NCBI GenBank assembly: GCA_003229495.1
Contig: QIEB01000152.1
Coordinates: forward strand, 1 to 9,395
Length of the DNA stretch: 9,395 nt
Direction of reading: 5' to 3'
DNA from: Flammeovirgaceae bacterium
Lineage (GTDB): Bacteria; Bacteroidota; Bacteroidia; Cytophagales; Cyclobacteriaceae
Shown here: positions 1 to 6,076 of the stretch, in pieces
How positions within the stretch are numbered: the stretch's first letter is position 1
Layout of the letters: every line of letters starts with the position of its first letter
The notes under the pieces: generated by a model
Databases searched by the model: none
What the model was told of the DNA's origin: nothing
The model's input: the letters and a program-made list of their open reading frames with translations, nothing else
Translations under genes and position numbers: made by a program

Positions 1-505
1 CGCCAGAAAAATCTACAATCTCATCAAACTTGCGGTCTATCTCCTTCTTCCTCATCCCTAATATCGTTCCATTAAGGTAGACATTTTCCCTGCCCGTGAG
101 TTCTGGATGAAACCCAGTCCCTACCTCCAGAAGACTAGAAATCCTTCCACGAATTGTGGCACGCCCACTTGTTGGGGCTGTTATTTTAGAAAGAATTTTA
201 AGGAGTGTGGATTTCCCAGCACCATTTAGTCCAATAACCCCTACAACTTCCCCTACTTTCACCTCAAAGGAAACACCTTTTAAAGCCCAGAAAACACCAG
301 TTTGATTATTATCCGAGTTGTCGTCTTGATCGGGTGTGAGATCATCAAATCTGTACAGTGAACGATACTTGCGGTAGTTTTGGAGTGGGCTTTTCAGGAA
401 GTTAAACATGGATACGGTAGCCGTATCGTAAATGTCTTCTTGCAAACCAATACGATAACACTTACTTAAATTTTCTACTTTGATGGCAATGTCTCGGTCG
501 TTCAT
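1..505 (-). CDS. Polysaccharide ABC exporter ATPase (Wzt-type), partial: N-terminal 168 residues
   Basis: This is the nucleotide-binding subunit of an ABC-2 exporter that would power export of a lipid-linked glycan across the inner membrane. I read it directly from the minus strand: it starts with ATG at 505 (MNDRDIAIKVENLSK) and stays open to the left edge. A Walker A motif (GLNGAGKST, residues 92-100) is followed by the segment LLEVGTGFHPELTGRENV (125-142), typical of the Q-loop region of Wzt/TagH-type ATPases, where Glu stands at the usual Gln position. The ABC signature, Walker B and any C-terminal glycan-binding domain lie beyond the window. Residues about 21-70 form a long segment before the core, with an acidic, Asn-rich stretch (about 54-68). 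Only 29 bp separate it from the permease stop, so the two are almost certainly cotranscribed. The SD is modest (AAGGGA). It could equally belong to a capsule or teichoic-acid type exporter. Confidence 0.93.
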   Translation of the reverse strand, partial: MNDRDIAIKVENLSKCYRIGLQEDIYDTATVSMFNFLKSPLQNYRKYRSLYRFDDLTPDQDDNSDNNQTGVFWALKGVSFEVKVGEVVGVIGLNGAGKSTLLKILSKITAPTSGRATIRGRISSLLEVGTGFHPELTGRENVYLNGTILGMRKKEIDRKFDEIVDFSG

Positions 506-534
506 TTTGTCCCTTTTACATTTCACCGTTGTTT

Positions 535-1401
535 TCAAATCACATCCACAATAATTCGCTCCATTCGTTTGAAATAAAAAGCCCCGCCAATGAGTAGGAT
601 AGTTGCCGAAATCATTCCAGGCCAGATATAAGTCCATGGTATTGGAGTGCCAAGTAGGCAGGCTCTAAACCCTTCAATGACGCCAACGATCGGATTTATT
701 GAGTAGAGAATGCGATAGGTCTCTGGTATCGCTGATGCCGAATAAACTATTGGTGCACTAAACATCATCATTCGAATAAGAAAAGGCATGGCTTGATTGA
801 CATCACGAAAACGAATGGCAAGTGATGAGAAACACAACCCGATGCCAATAGGAATAGACACCATCATCATTAAAAACAATGGAAATAAAAGGAGGCTCCA
901 TGTGGGAAAAACACCATAGTACAATAGGAGGCACACAATAATTATCATAGAAATCCCGAAATCAACGAGGCGAGACAAACATGGTGCTATTGGGAATATT
1001 AATCGAGGAAAATATATCTTTCCAAGCATACTCGAACCCTGGATCAGGCTTTGACTAGAATGCGTCATAGCCTGGGACATATAGGTCCAGGGTATGATCG
1101 CAACACTTGAAAATAATATATAAGGAATGCCATCGGTAGGCAGCTTCGCAACGGTTCCAAAAATAATTGTGAAAAGTAAAATCTGTATAAGCGGTTGAAT
1201 GATTGCCCAAGAAAATCCCAAAATGGTTTGAGCATATAGAGCCTTAATATCACGCCAGACAAGGAAATAAAACAAATCACGATATTGCAGTAGTTCTTTT
1301 AAATTAAGAATTTGCCAGCCAGAGCTAGGCTGAATCGTGGTTATCAAATCTCCCTGGGCATTCACGACATCACTAGCACTCTTTATCTGACTTTCAATCA
1401 T
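535..1401 (-). CDS. Polysaccharide ABC exporter permease (Wzm-type, ABC-2 family)
   Basis: This is the membrane subunit partnering the ATPase immediately downstream; it would form the channel for an undecaprenyl-linked polysaccharide. The 288-residue length is normal for Wzm/KpsM/TagG permeases. The N-terminal cytoplasmic part contains the family hallmark around residues 47-71 (LVWRDIKALYAQTILGFSWA, then QP), just before the first membrane helix. Hydrophobic segments lie at about 63-85, 92-112, 146-163, 168-192, 206-223 and 258-276, giving six spans. The C-terminus is short and basic (FKRMERIIVDVI). The ATG at 1401 is preceded by AAGGA with 5-nt spacing, which supports this start. The 128-bp gap to the upstream nucleotidylyltransferase is longer than needed for a tight operon, but I see no convincing promoter or terminator there. 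The specific glycan carried cannot be inferred from this protein. Confidence 0.93.
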   Translation of the reverse strand: MIESQIKSASDVVNAQGDLITTIQPSSGWQILNLKELLQYRDLFYFLVWRDIKALYAQTILGFSWAIIQPLIQILLFTIIFGTVAKLPTDGIPYILFSSVAIIPWTYMSQAMTHSSQSLIQGSSMLGKIYFPRLIFPIAPCLSRLVDFGISMIIIVCLLLYYGVFPTWSLLLFPLFLMMMVSIPIGIGLCFSSLAIRFRDVNQAMPFLIRMMMFSAPIVYSASAIPETYRILYSINPIVGVIEGFRACLLGTPIPWTYIWPGMISATILLIGGAFYFKRMERIIVDVI

Positions 1402-1529
1402 GGCAATCCTTCATTTTGTTAGTTTTCCCAATTCGGATTAAAATTCACCTTCAAAAAGCTGGGTGAGACAGGCTCTTAAATAGAATTACAATAGAAATCT
1501 CATAATGGCAAGATTCATGGACCATATGC

Positions 1530-2342
1530 TTAATCCATTGACATCCGACTGGCTTTCATCATGTCTTCAGGCGTCCCAATATCTATACAACGACCATCCT
1601 GGAAAATTACACTTTCAATTCGCATATTACTTGCTATAGCCGCTTGGATAACTTCACCAACATGCAATTCACTCTGTTGTGTATTCCAAGAGCTATCGAC
1701 TTTGCCTTTATTCATTCCCCCTTGTTTGGATAGGACATGATCATGCATAAAGCGAGAGAACAAGGGAGTCCAAACAGCAATTTCCCACGCGTAGACAAGT
1801 TCATTGTGAGCCGGCTTAATGATAATTGATCGGAGACGACCATTTTCATCAAACTCCACCATATCGGTTTTTGAGGGTTGCAGGGCAGGGAAAAGTCCGA
1901 GCACAATATCAGCTTGAGATTCTTTTTGCTTAACCAATAATTGCAAAAATGCATCTTCTGGTTGAAAAATCATATCAGGAAAGCCTAGGGCTACAATGGC
2001 GTCTTCGATAAAAGGATATGCTTGATCTAAGGTGTAAGGCACACCATAGGGTAAATCCATCATCAGGTATGCCAGATTCATATCTAACATTTTACCATCG
2101 CCAAAATAGGCGGGAATATCCCACTTCCCTTCGCGTAATATGATGTAAACTTTTTTAATATTTGCGACCCGCATGTTTTCCAATAGGAAATGGCTCACCA
2201 CCTTGGGCCTCAAACTTTGCTCATTGTCTACAGGGCGAAAGGCAATAGGATACAATTCTTTGCTACAGGGGAGGGGCGCAACCCTGGATGCCTTCCCACC
2301 TGCTGGCATGAGACCAATGACTTCTGGGAATTTTTTTTTCAT
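1530..2342 (-). CDS. Sugar-phosphate nucleotidylyltransferase-like protein (NTP_transferase family)
   Basis: This GT-A-fold nucleotidylyltransferase probably joins an NTP and a sugar 1-phosphate (or similar phosphate) to give an activated donor. The N-terminus carries a divergent form of the signature: GLMPAGGKASRVAPLP (residues 10-25) then CSKELYP (26-32), instead of the usual AGGxGTR...K.L.P. The Arg (20) and Lys (28) are kept but the central Gly is Ala. GFPD at 120-123 fits the loop carrying the metal-binding Asp. CIDIGTPEDMMKA (252-264) matches the C-terminal D-x-GTP motif of glucose-1-phosphate thymidylyl/uridylyltransferases. The 270-residue length suits a catalytic domain without extra hexapeptide repeats. 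The start is ATG followed by nine A residues (MKKKF), with no clear SD. It now lies just downstream of a decayed IS1-type element, so its expression may no longer depend on the upstream operon. Neither base nor sugar specificity can be read from the sequence. Confidence 0.85.
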   Translation of the reverse strand: MKKKFPEVIGLMPAGGKASRVAPLPCSKELYPIAFRPVDNEQSLRPKVVSHFLLENMRVANIKKVYIILREGKWDIPAYFGDGKMLDMNLAYLMMDLPYGVPYTLDQAYPFIEDAIVALGFPDMIFQPEDAFLQLLVKQKESQADIVLGLFPALQPSKTDMVEFDENGRLRSIIIKPAHNELVYAWEIAVWTPLFSRFMHDHVLSKQGGMNKGKVDSSWNTQQSELHVGEVIQAAIASNMRIESVIFQDGRCIDIGTPEDMMKASRMSMD

Positions 2343-2411
2343 GAGATTACGATAATTCAGGTAATGTATTGTAGGCCTCTTGCCAAAGAACTGGTTGAGT
2401 ACTTTTCACAA

Positions 2412-2426
2412 TTAATTAAGAGAGTA
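2412..2426. repeat. Left end of IS1-family remnant: TTAATTAA octamer plus inverted repeat
   Basis: TTAATTAAGAGAGTA here is the exact reverse complement of 3074-3088. The outer eight bases, TTAATTAA (2412-2419), are palindromic, so they can be read either as an 8-bp target-site duplication (IS1-family elements duplicate about 8-9 bp) or as part of a 15-bp terminal inverted repeat. Past the perfect 15 bp, the two ends keep matching at four of the next eight positions. Confidence 0.75.
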
Positions 2427-2433
2427 CATATTT

Positions 2434-2462
2434 ATTAAGGGTGATACGATGGCACATGACAA
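2434..2462 (-). promoter_or_regulatory. Candidate outward-facing sigma70-like promoter at the IS left end
   Basis: On the minus strand there is TTGTCA (2462-2457; 5 of 6 to TTGACA), a 17-bp spacer and CTTAAT (2439-2434; 4 of 6 to TATAAT). Transcription would begin near 2427 and run out of the IS through the left end towards the nucleotidylyltransferase start at 2342. Outward promoters of this sort are known from many IS elements; here it is a sequence match only. Confidence 0.3.
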
Positions 2463-3072
2463 AAACAGTCATGAAGCCAAGATAATTAAGAATAGAGTCG
2501 CACGAATCACACAGCGCCATCAGTGCAAGAATTGCGGCTATAACTTTGTGCATGGCAATGAGGCATGAAAGCGGAGACCGCGGTGAAAGATGCATGTCCG
2601 GTTAACCTATAGGCGCTCCTGAAATCATCGTATGGGTTTATCGCGAAACTCTTAGGCCATACCTTGCCAGTCGTAGAAAATGGCTACAACCTGAGGCGGA
2701 TCTACTTGTGGATCATCAAAGCCCGGGATCGTGCTTCAGAGCAAAGCGTGGGGATTATGGACAGTTGTGATAACGCAACCTTCAAGCGGTTCTACGTGAA
2801 AATTAAACACCTGAAAAAGTCCCTCTTTTTTACAGATGACTGGGCTTCCCTTACGAACGTTCTACCCAGAGAACGCTATATAACCATAGATAAACCCCAC
2901 ACCGCGGCTAAAAGTAATATCAGCAACGTGCGCCCCCCATCTACACGACGAACCCAGATCGTCTCGAAAAATGAAGATATGGTCGATAATGCCCTTAAAG
3001 CTTTGGTGTGCCCTGACCCAGCCGGCTAACTTCCATGCTTATCAAAAACCCACACGGACTATCTTTAGGTAA
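2449..3072 (+). pseudogene. IS1-family transposase, frameshifted and internally deleted
   Basis: The relic spans at least three frame segments. The first, from ATG at 2449, gives 39 residues containing a CxxC pair (QCKNCGYNFV) and ends at TGA 2566-2568. An overlapping ATG at 2565 opens the -1 frame, which hits TAG at 2610-2612 after 15 codons. The same frame then continues as ALLKSSYGFIAKLLG (helix-turn-helix-like), LWIIKARDR, FFTDDW and IVSKNEDMVD until 3029. The C-terminal piece (NFHAYQK...TIFR) returns to the first frame and ends at TAA 3070-3072, just inside the IS end. The upstream CxxC half of the zinc finger and the acidic E-x-DE motif expected between the helix-turn-helix and LWII blocks are not recognisable, which points to a deletion there. 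The TDDW block and the tail match the single- or dual-ORF IS1 transposase pattern from memory of the family. No function is expected. Confidence 0.82.
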
Positions 3073-3073
3073 A

Positions 3074-3088
3074 TACTCTCTTAATTAA
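3074..3088. repeat. Right end of IS1-family remnant: inverted repeat plus TTAATTAA octamer
   Basis: TACTCTCTTAATTAA is the exact reverse complement of the left end at 2412-2426. The outer TTAATTAA (3081-3088) contains the last Asn codon and TAA stop of the aminotransferase. If the octamer is a target duplication, the stop codon is native and the insertion fell exactly at the gene's 3' end. If it is part of the IS, the gene's last residues were replaced. Confidence 0.75.
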
Positions 3089-4388
3089 ACTGTCGCCACA
3101 CAGGTTTAACTGGACGGCTGATAAGATATTTTTCGATCCCTTCATCCAGGGCCTTCCGATAAATAAAAAACGCTTCATGAAATGCCTCAATAGTCTTGTC
3201 AATATCCTCATCTGTATGTGAATAACTGACCACGAGACTCGGGGCTAAAATACCTCGCTTCATAATTTCCTGTATCAATAATGTTCTAAAGGGTTGCGAC
3301 GGGGTTTTTTCATGGTCTCGGGTACCATAAACTAAGCAACATGGCCTACCCATTATCGGAATGTGAGCAGTGATCTTATGTTCATCAATTGATTTACGAA
3401 GGCCGGATGCCAGACGTGTCCCCTGCCGCCAAAGAGTATCTACGACAGGTTCTTTTTCATAAATTTCCATAGTCGCTAAGGCCGCAGCCAACCCATGACT
3501 TTCTGCACCATGAGTACCAGACATTAAGAATACACGTTCCTTCTCGTGGTCAAGTCCACCTAACCGCATTATTTCATTTTTGCCAACGAGTGCTGCTACA
3601 GAGAAACCGTTGGCCATGGCTTTTCCAAAAGTAGACAAATCTGGCGTGATGTTATGAAATTTTTGAGCCCCTCCGTTATGCCAGCGGAATCCGGTGATCA
3701 TTTCATCAAGAATAAAAACCGTACCTTTCTCCTTACACAATTCTTGCAATTCATGTAAGAAATTATTTTGGGGTTCTTGTTCTTTTTCAGGTTCCAGAAT
3801 CACACAAGCCATTTTCTCCGGGTATTGCTCAAAGAGTGCCTTCACACTTTCGATATCATTATATTTAAACTTCACAGTAAGATCCTGAATGACCTTTGGA
3901 ATCCCCCCGGACATCGGTGTCGATCCGACAAACCAATCGTCAACAGAAAAAAAAGGGTGGTTGCCACAAATAGCGATCATGTCTCGTCCAGTGTAAGCCC
4001 TAGACAGTTTTATTGCCCCGTTGGTGGCATCGGATCCATTTTTTGCAAATTTCACCATTTCAGTGCCTTCAATCATACTTAACAATTTTTCAGCACATTC
4101 AAGCTCGATAGTTGCCGGGCGAACAAAATTATTTCCCTTGAGCATTTGCCTATATGCCGCTTCGACGACAGGTTTGTACGCATGCCCTAAGCCTACGGAG
4201 CGTATGCCCATGTTATATTCGATGAATTCATTCCCATCGACATCCCATACATGGCATCCCTCACCCCGGACGATATAGGGATGGGCTAATTCAGGCCATT
4301 GATCATCCCCCTTAGCATAGGTGTGAGATCCGCCGGGAATAATTGTGTGAAATTTTTTATTTAAAATATTAGACTTAGTAAATTCCAA
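3081..4388 (-). CDS. Class III PLP aminotransferase (glutamate-1-semialdehyde aminomutase-like)
   Basis: This is a PLP enzyme of aspartate aminotransferase fold type I, class III. In this context it probably transfers an amino group to a sugar-derived or other carbonyl intermediate; true haem-pathway HemL is unlikely given the neighbours. Visible motifs are NGSDATNGAIKLSR (117-130, the cofactor phosphate region), LDEMITGFR (227-235, with Asp228 for the PLP ring nitrogen), FGKAMANGF (254-262, with Lys256 as the Schiff-base lysine) and SGTHG (290-294). The IIPGGSHTYAKG segment near the N-terminus resembles the IPGG start of GSA aminomutases. At 435 residues it is full length. The start is TTG at 4388: AGGAGG lies 6 nt upstream, an in-frame TAG lies two codons upstream, and no ATG is nearby. 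The C-terminus PVWRQFN ends inside the TTAATTAA octamer at the IS end. The substrate is unknown. Confidence 0.92.
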   Translation of the reverse strand: MEFTKSNILNKKFHTIIPGGSHTYAKGDDQWPELAHPYIVRGEGCHVWDVDGNEFIEYNMGIRSVGLGHAYKPVVEAAYRQMLKGNNFVRPATIELECAEKLLSMIEGTEMVKFAKNGSDATNGAIKLSRAYTGRDMIAICGNHPFFSVDDWFVGSTPMSGGIPKVIQDLTVKFKYNDIESVKALFEQYPEKMACVILEPEKEQEPQNNFLHELQELCKEKGTVFILDEMITGFRWHNGGAQKFHNITPDLSTFGKAMANGFSVAALVGKNEIMRLGGLDHEKERVFLMSGTHGAESHGLAAALATMEIYEKEPVVDTLWRQGTRLASGLRKSIDEHKITAHIPIMGRPCCLVYGTRDHEKTPSQPFRTLLIQEIMKRGILAPSLVVSYSHTDEDIDKTIEAFHEAFFIYRKALDEGIEKYLISRPVKPVWRQFN

Positions 4389-4404
4389 GTACTACCTCCT
4401 CTTC
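4380..4404 (-). promoter_or_regulatory. Strong ribosome binding site fixing a TTG start
   Basis: The minus strand reads GAGGAGGTAGTACTTGGAATT. A full AGGAGG lies 6 nt before TTG, and a TAG stop in the same frame lies between SD and start. That excludes a longer protein and makes TTG the start of the aminotransferase. Confidence 0.85.
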
Positions 4405-4708
4405 TGTAATTCTGTTGTTTGGACTACTGTCTAAATAGCATTCTCCAACTCCACTAGACCAGCCAGCAGAAAAAAACTGCTTATCGATTGACTGTACAAT
4501 GAAGGAGGGCGGCCGAAGTAGAAACCTGGGTTCTTACGCCAATTGTGCTGGTCGGCTTATCCTCACGGACCAAGTCAATAATCCAAAGAAGTTTGTGTCC
4601 TCCTGTGGTTACCTCTATTGGTGAGAAGTGGACAAAACGAGGTATTTATGTTGTCAGACCAAAACTCATCACGGATGTAGGGTTTAATCGCTTTCACCGT
4701 ATTCTTGG
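4389..4708. other. 320-bp intergenic stretch, no recognisable gene
   Basis: This lies between the oxidoreductase stop and the aminotransferase start. Its left end holds the aminotransferase RBS. A 54-codon stop-free minus-strand stretch (4645-4481), including the segment GGHKLLWIIDLVREDKPTS, has no start codon at its head and no similarity I recognise; this length is not unusual by chance. AGCAG-A7-CTGCT (4465-4481) is a five-pair hairpin with an A/T loop and is too weak to call a terminator. I see no convincing sigma70 promoter. The gap is long for a polysaccharide operon and may hold the eroded remains of a gene or an unseen promoter. Confidence 0.5.
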
Positions 4709-6007
4709 TTATTTTAATTTAAAGTAGGCATCTTGCTCAGCTCGTAATTTGTCGATCAAACGACCTTCAGGCATTTCTACATCTGCGTTAGTCATAACAT
4801 GATCCTTTGGGATATCTCGCTTCAAACGGCATCCTTCAGACAAACCCATCAGCAACAAATTTTCCTGCCTGCATACATCCGTATTATCAATCATCCCGTA
4901 GGAATTGAATCCTCCGATGCCATCCAACACTTCTCCCGCTTTAAGATCTCGTTTGGCCACACTTAGCGCATCACACACCGGGCCTCCAATTGGGGTTACG
5001 GCCGCATCACGGAACAACACAATACGTGCAGCCGTCAGCGGCACTTCCCAAGATGCCAGATGGTATGGAGTATAAAAAACGTAGAGGGGCCCCTCACCTT
5101 GCTTATAATACTGCATATACGGTTGTTTTTGAGGGTTCTCGCTGTACCCTAAAACAAAAACCCCAGGGCCAGGTTCAGCACCCAAGGTGTAATCGACAAT
5201 TCCACCTTTACCATTACCATCCAGAAGGGCCTCTAGCGAGAAATGCTCCGTGGCCTCCGTCACATGCTTACATTTAGGACCATACATTCCCCTAACCCCT
5301 ACGCCAAACCCTGTGGCATTAGCCACAAGGGTATTTTCCATCGACATTTTTGTTCCATCTGCAAATGAGGTGGCCATTTTGGGTGATAATCCGTATTTGG
5401 CGGCAAATTCTTTTTGGGTGTCAGGAGTCCGGTAAAAATCCTGCAGCCCTTTCATATTTCCTGCCACAATAGGTTGATACCCAATCGATTTCACCCACCG
5501 ATACAAATTCATAATGGTTCCAGGCTGATCACCATCGGTTGCACTCATCACCACCCCGGCACGGTCTGCATAAACTTTAAGAATAGGGCCAACAGTGGCA
5601 TCCGTATCGGCATTCATCACAACAATATGTTTATTGTTTTGAATCGCATCAAGCGCCACATGAGCTGTAAATTCCACATCACATGTTGCTTCAATTATGA
5701 CATCTATGCCACCTGCCTTGCAGAGGATCTGATAATCTTCAGTAATAGCAGAACGGCCTTTGGCAATGGATTCTTCCAATTGGCCAAGGGTTTCAACCGT
5801 TTCGATTGCATTCACTCCTGCCTCTCGGAACGCCTTTTCCGCTTTTTCAAGTGTCCGGTTTGAAATTGCTACAAGACGCATGCCTTTCACATGTTTTACA
5901 ATTTGAAGCGCCACACTGTATCCAATAAATCCAGCTCCAACCAATCCAACCCGAATGGGATTCCCTTCTTCGTGCCGCTTCCCTAAAGCTGTATCCAGAA
6001 TAACCAT
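4709..6007 (-). CDS. NAD(P)-dependent oxidoreductase with SAF-like C-terminal domain (homoserine dehydrogenase-like, COG4091 type)
   Basis: The enzyme probably oxidises, reduces or isomerises a hydroxy/keto substrate with NAD(P). A Rossmann nucleotide-binding motif, IRVGLVGAGFIGYSVA (18-33), is followed by a dinucleotide-binding domain (IDVIIEATCD, 101-110; HIVVMNADTDATVG, 127-140). The middle contains conserved-looking SATDGDQPG (155-163) and GFGVGVRGMYGP (233-244). The C-terminal part, ALSVAKRDLKAGEVLDGIGG (347-366) onward to about 411, looks like a SAF domain (antifreeze/flagellar FlgA-like fold). This arrangement matches the 'predicted homoserine dehydrogenase' group COG4091. That group includes D-apionate oxidoisomerase in catabolism, but its role in polysaccharide loci is not established to my knowledge. 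The ATG at 6007 is preceded by GGAGGTGA four bases upstream, one of the best SD sites in the window. It is separated from the cupin gene by 69 bp. Confidence 0.85.
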   Translation of the reverse strand: MVILDTALGKRHEEGNPIRVGLVGAGFIGYSVALQIVKHVKGMRLVAISNRTLEKAEKAFREAGVNAIETVETLGQLEESIAKGRSAITEDYQILCKAGGIDVIIEATCDVEFTAHVALDAIQNNKHIVVMNADTDATVGPILKVYADRAGVVMSATDGDQPGTIMNLYRWVKSIGYQPIVAGNMKGLQDFYRTPDTQKEFAAKYGLSPKMATSFADGTKMSMENTLVANATGFGVGVRGMYGPKCKHVTEATEHFSLEALLDGNGKGGIVDYTLGAEPGPGVFVLGYSENPQKQPYMQYYKQGEGPLYVFYTPYHLASWEVPLTAARIVLFRDAAVTPIGGPVCDALSVAKRDLKAGEVLDGIGGFNSYGMIDNTDVCRQENLLLMGLSEGCRLKRDIPKDHVMTNADVEMPEGRLIDKLRAEQDAYFKLK

Positions 6008-6020
6008 TTCCTCACCTCCG
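6008..6020 (-). promoter_or_regulatory. Strong Shine-Dalgarno for the oxidoreductase
   Basis: GGAGGTGA on the minus strand lies four bases before ATG (GGAGGTGAGGAAATG). It is complementary to the 16S rRNA 3' end over eight bases and confirms the start at 6007. Confidence 0.85.
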
Positions 6021-6076
6021 TTTTCGTTTTAGCATGCCATTAATTAAAACACTGTTTAGGATGAATTTAGTTTTTT

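Larger units (their letters stand above)
2420..3080 (+). mobile_element. Decayed IS1-family insertion sequence (about 661 bp)
   Basis: The element sits between the aminotransferase and nucleotidylyltransferase genes and is transcribed opposite to them. Its boundaries come from matching ends (GAGAGTA inward at 2420 and, on the other strand, at 3080), each flanked outside by TTAATTAA. Inside lie broken pieces of an IS1-type transposase: a zinc-finger-like QCKNCGYNF segment, a SSYGFIAKLLG helix-turn-helix-like segment, then LWIIKARDR, TDDW and IVSKNEDMVD blocks typical of the catalytic half. It is somewhat shorter than classical IS1 (about 770 bp), consistent with internal deletion. Without it, the aminotransferase stop would be about 70 bp from the next start, as expected in an operon. 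It cannot encode its own transposase, though its ends might still be recognised in trans. Confidence 0.85.

Noticed and set aside
2664..3029. A 121-residue plus-strand reading frame that could be taken as an intact gene
   Set aside because: Its motifs (LWIIKARDR, TDDW, IVSKNEDMVD) are the middle and C-terminal part of an IS1-type transposase, the upstream part lies beyond an in-frame TAG, and the true tail is in another frame; it is a pseudogene fragment.
4465..4481. AGCAG-A7-CTGCT hairpin
   Set aside because: Only five pairs and no following T run on either strand; too weak for a terminator.
4481..4645. Possible second IS1-like fragment (LLWII segment on the minus strand)
   Set aside because: The resemblance to the LWIIKARDR block of the IS1 relic is limited to a few residues, and no other transposase block or end sequence accompanies it.
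4545..4727. Plus-strand 60-codon open frame in the 320-bp gap
   Set aside because: No family resemblance, it runs into the oxidoreductase 3' end, and the start (ATGCTG-like context absent, no SD) is not convincing; such a length is expected by chance.
5414..5863. Plus-strand 149-codon open frame opposite the oxidoreductase
   Set aside because: It is a shadow of the minus-strand gene, His/Asn/Ile-rich composition without motif, and no RBS.
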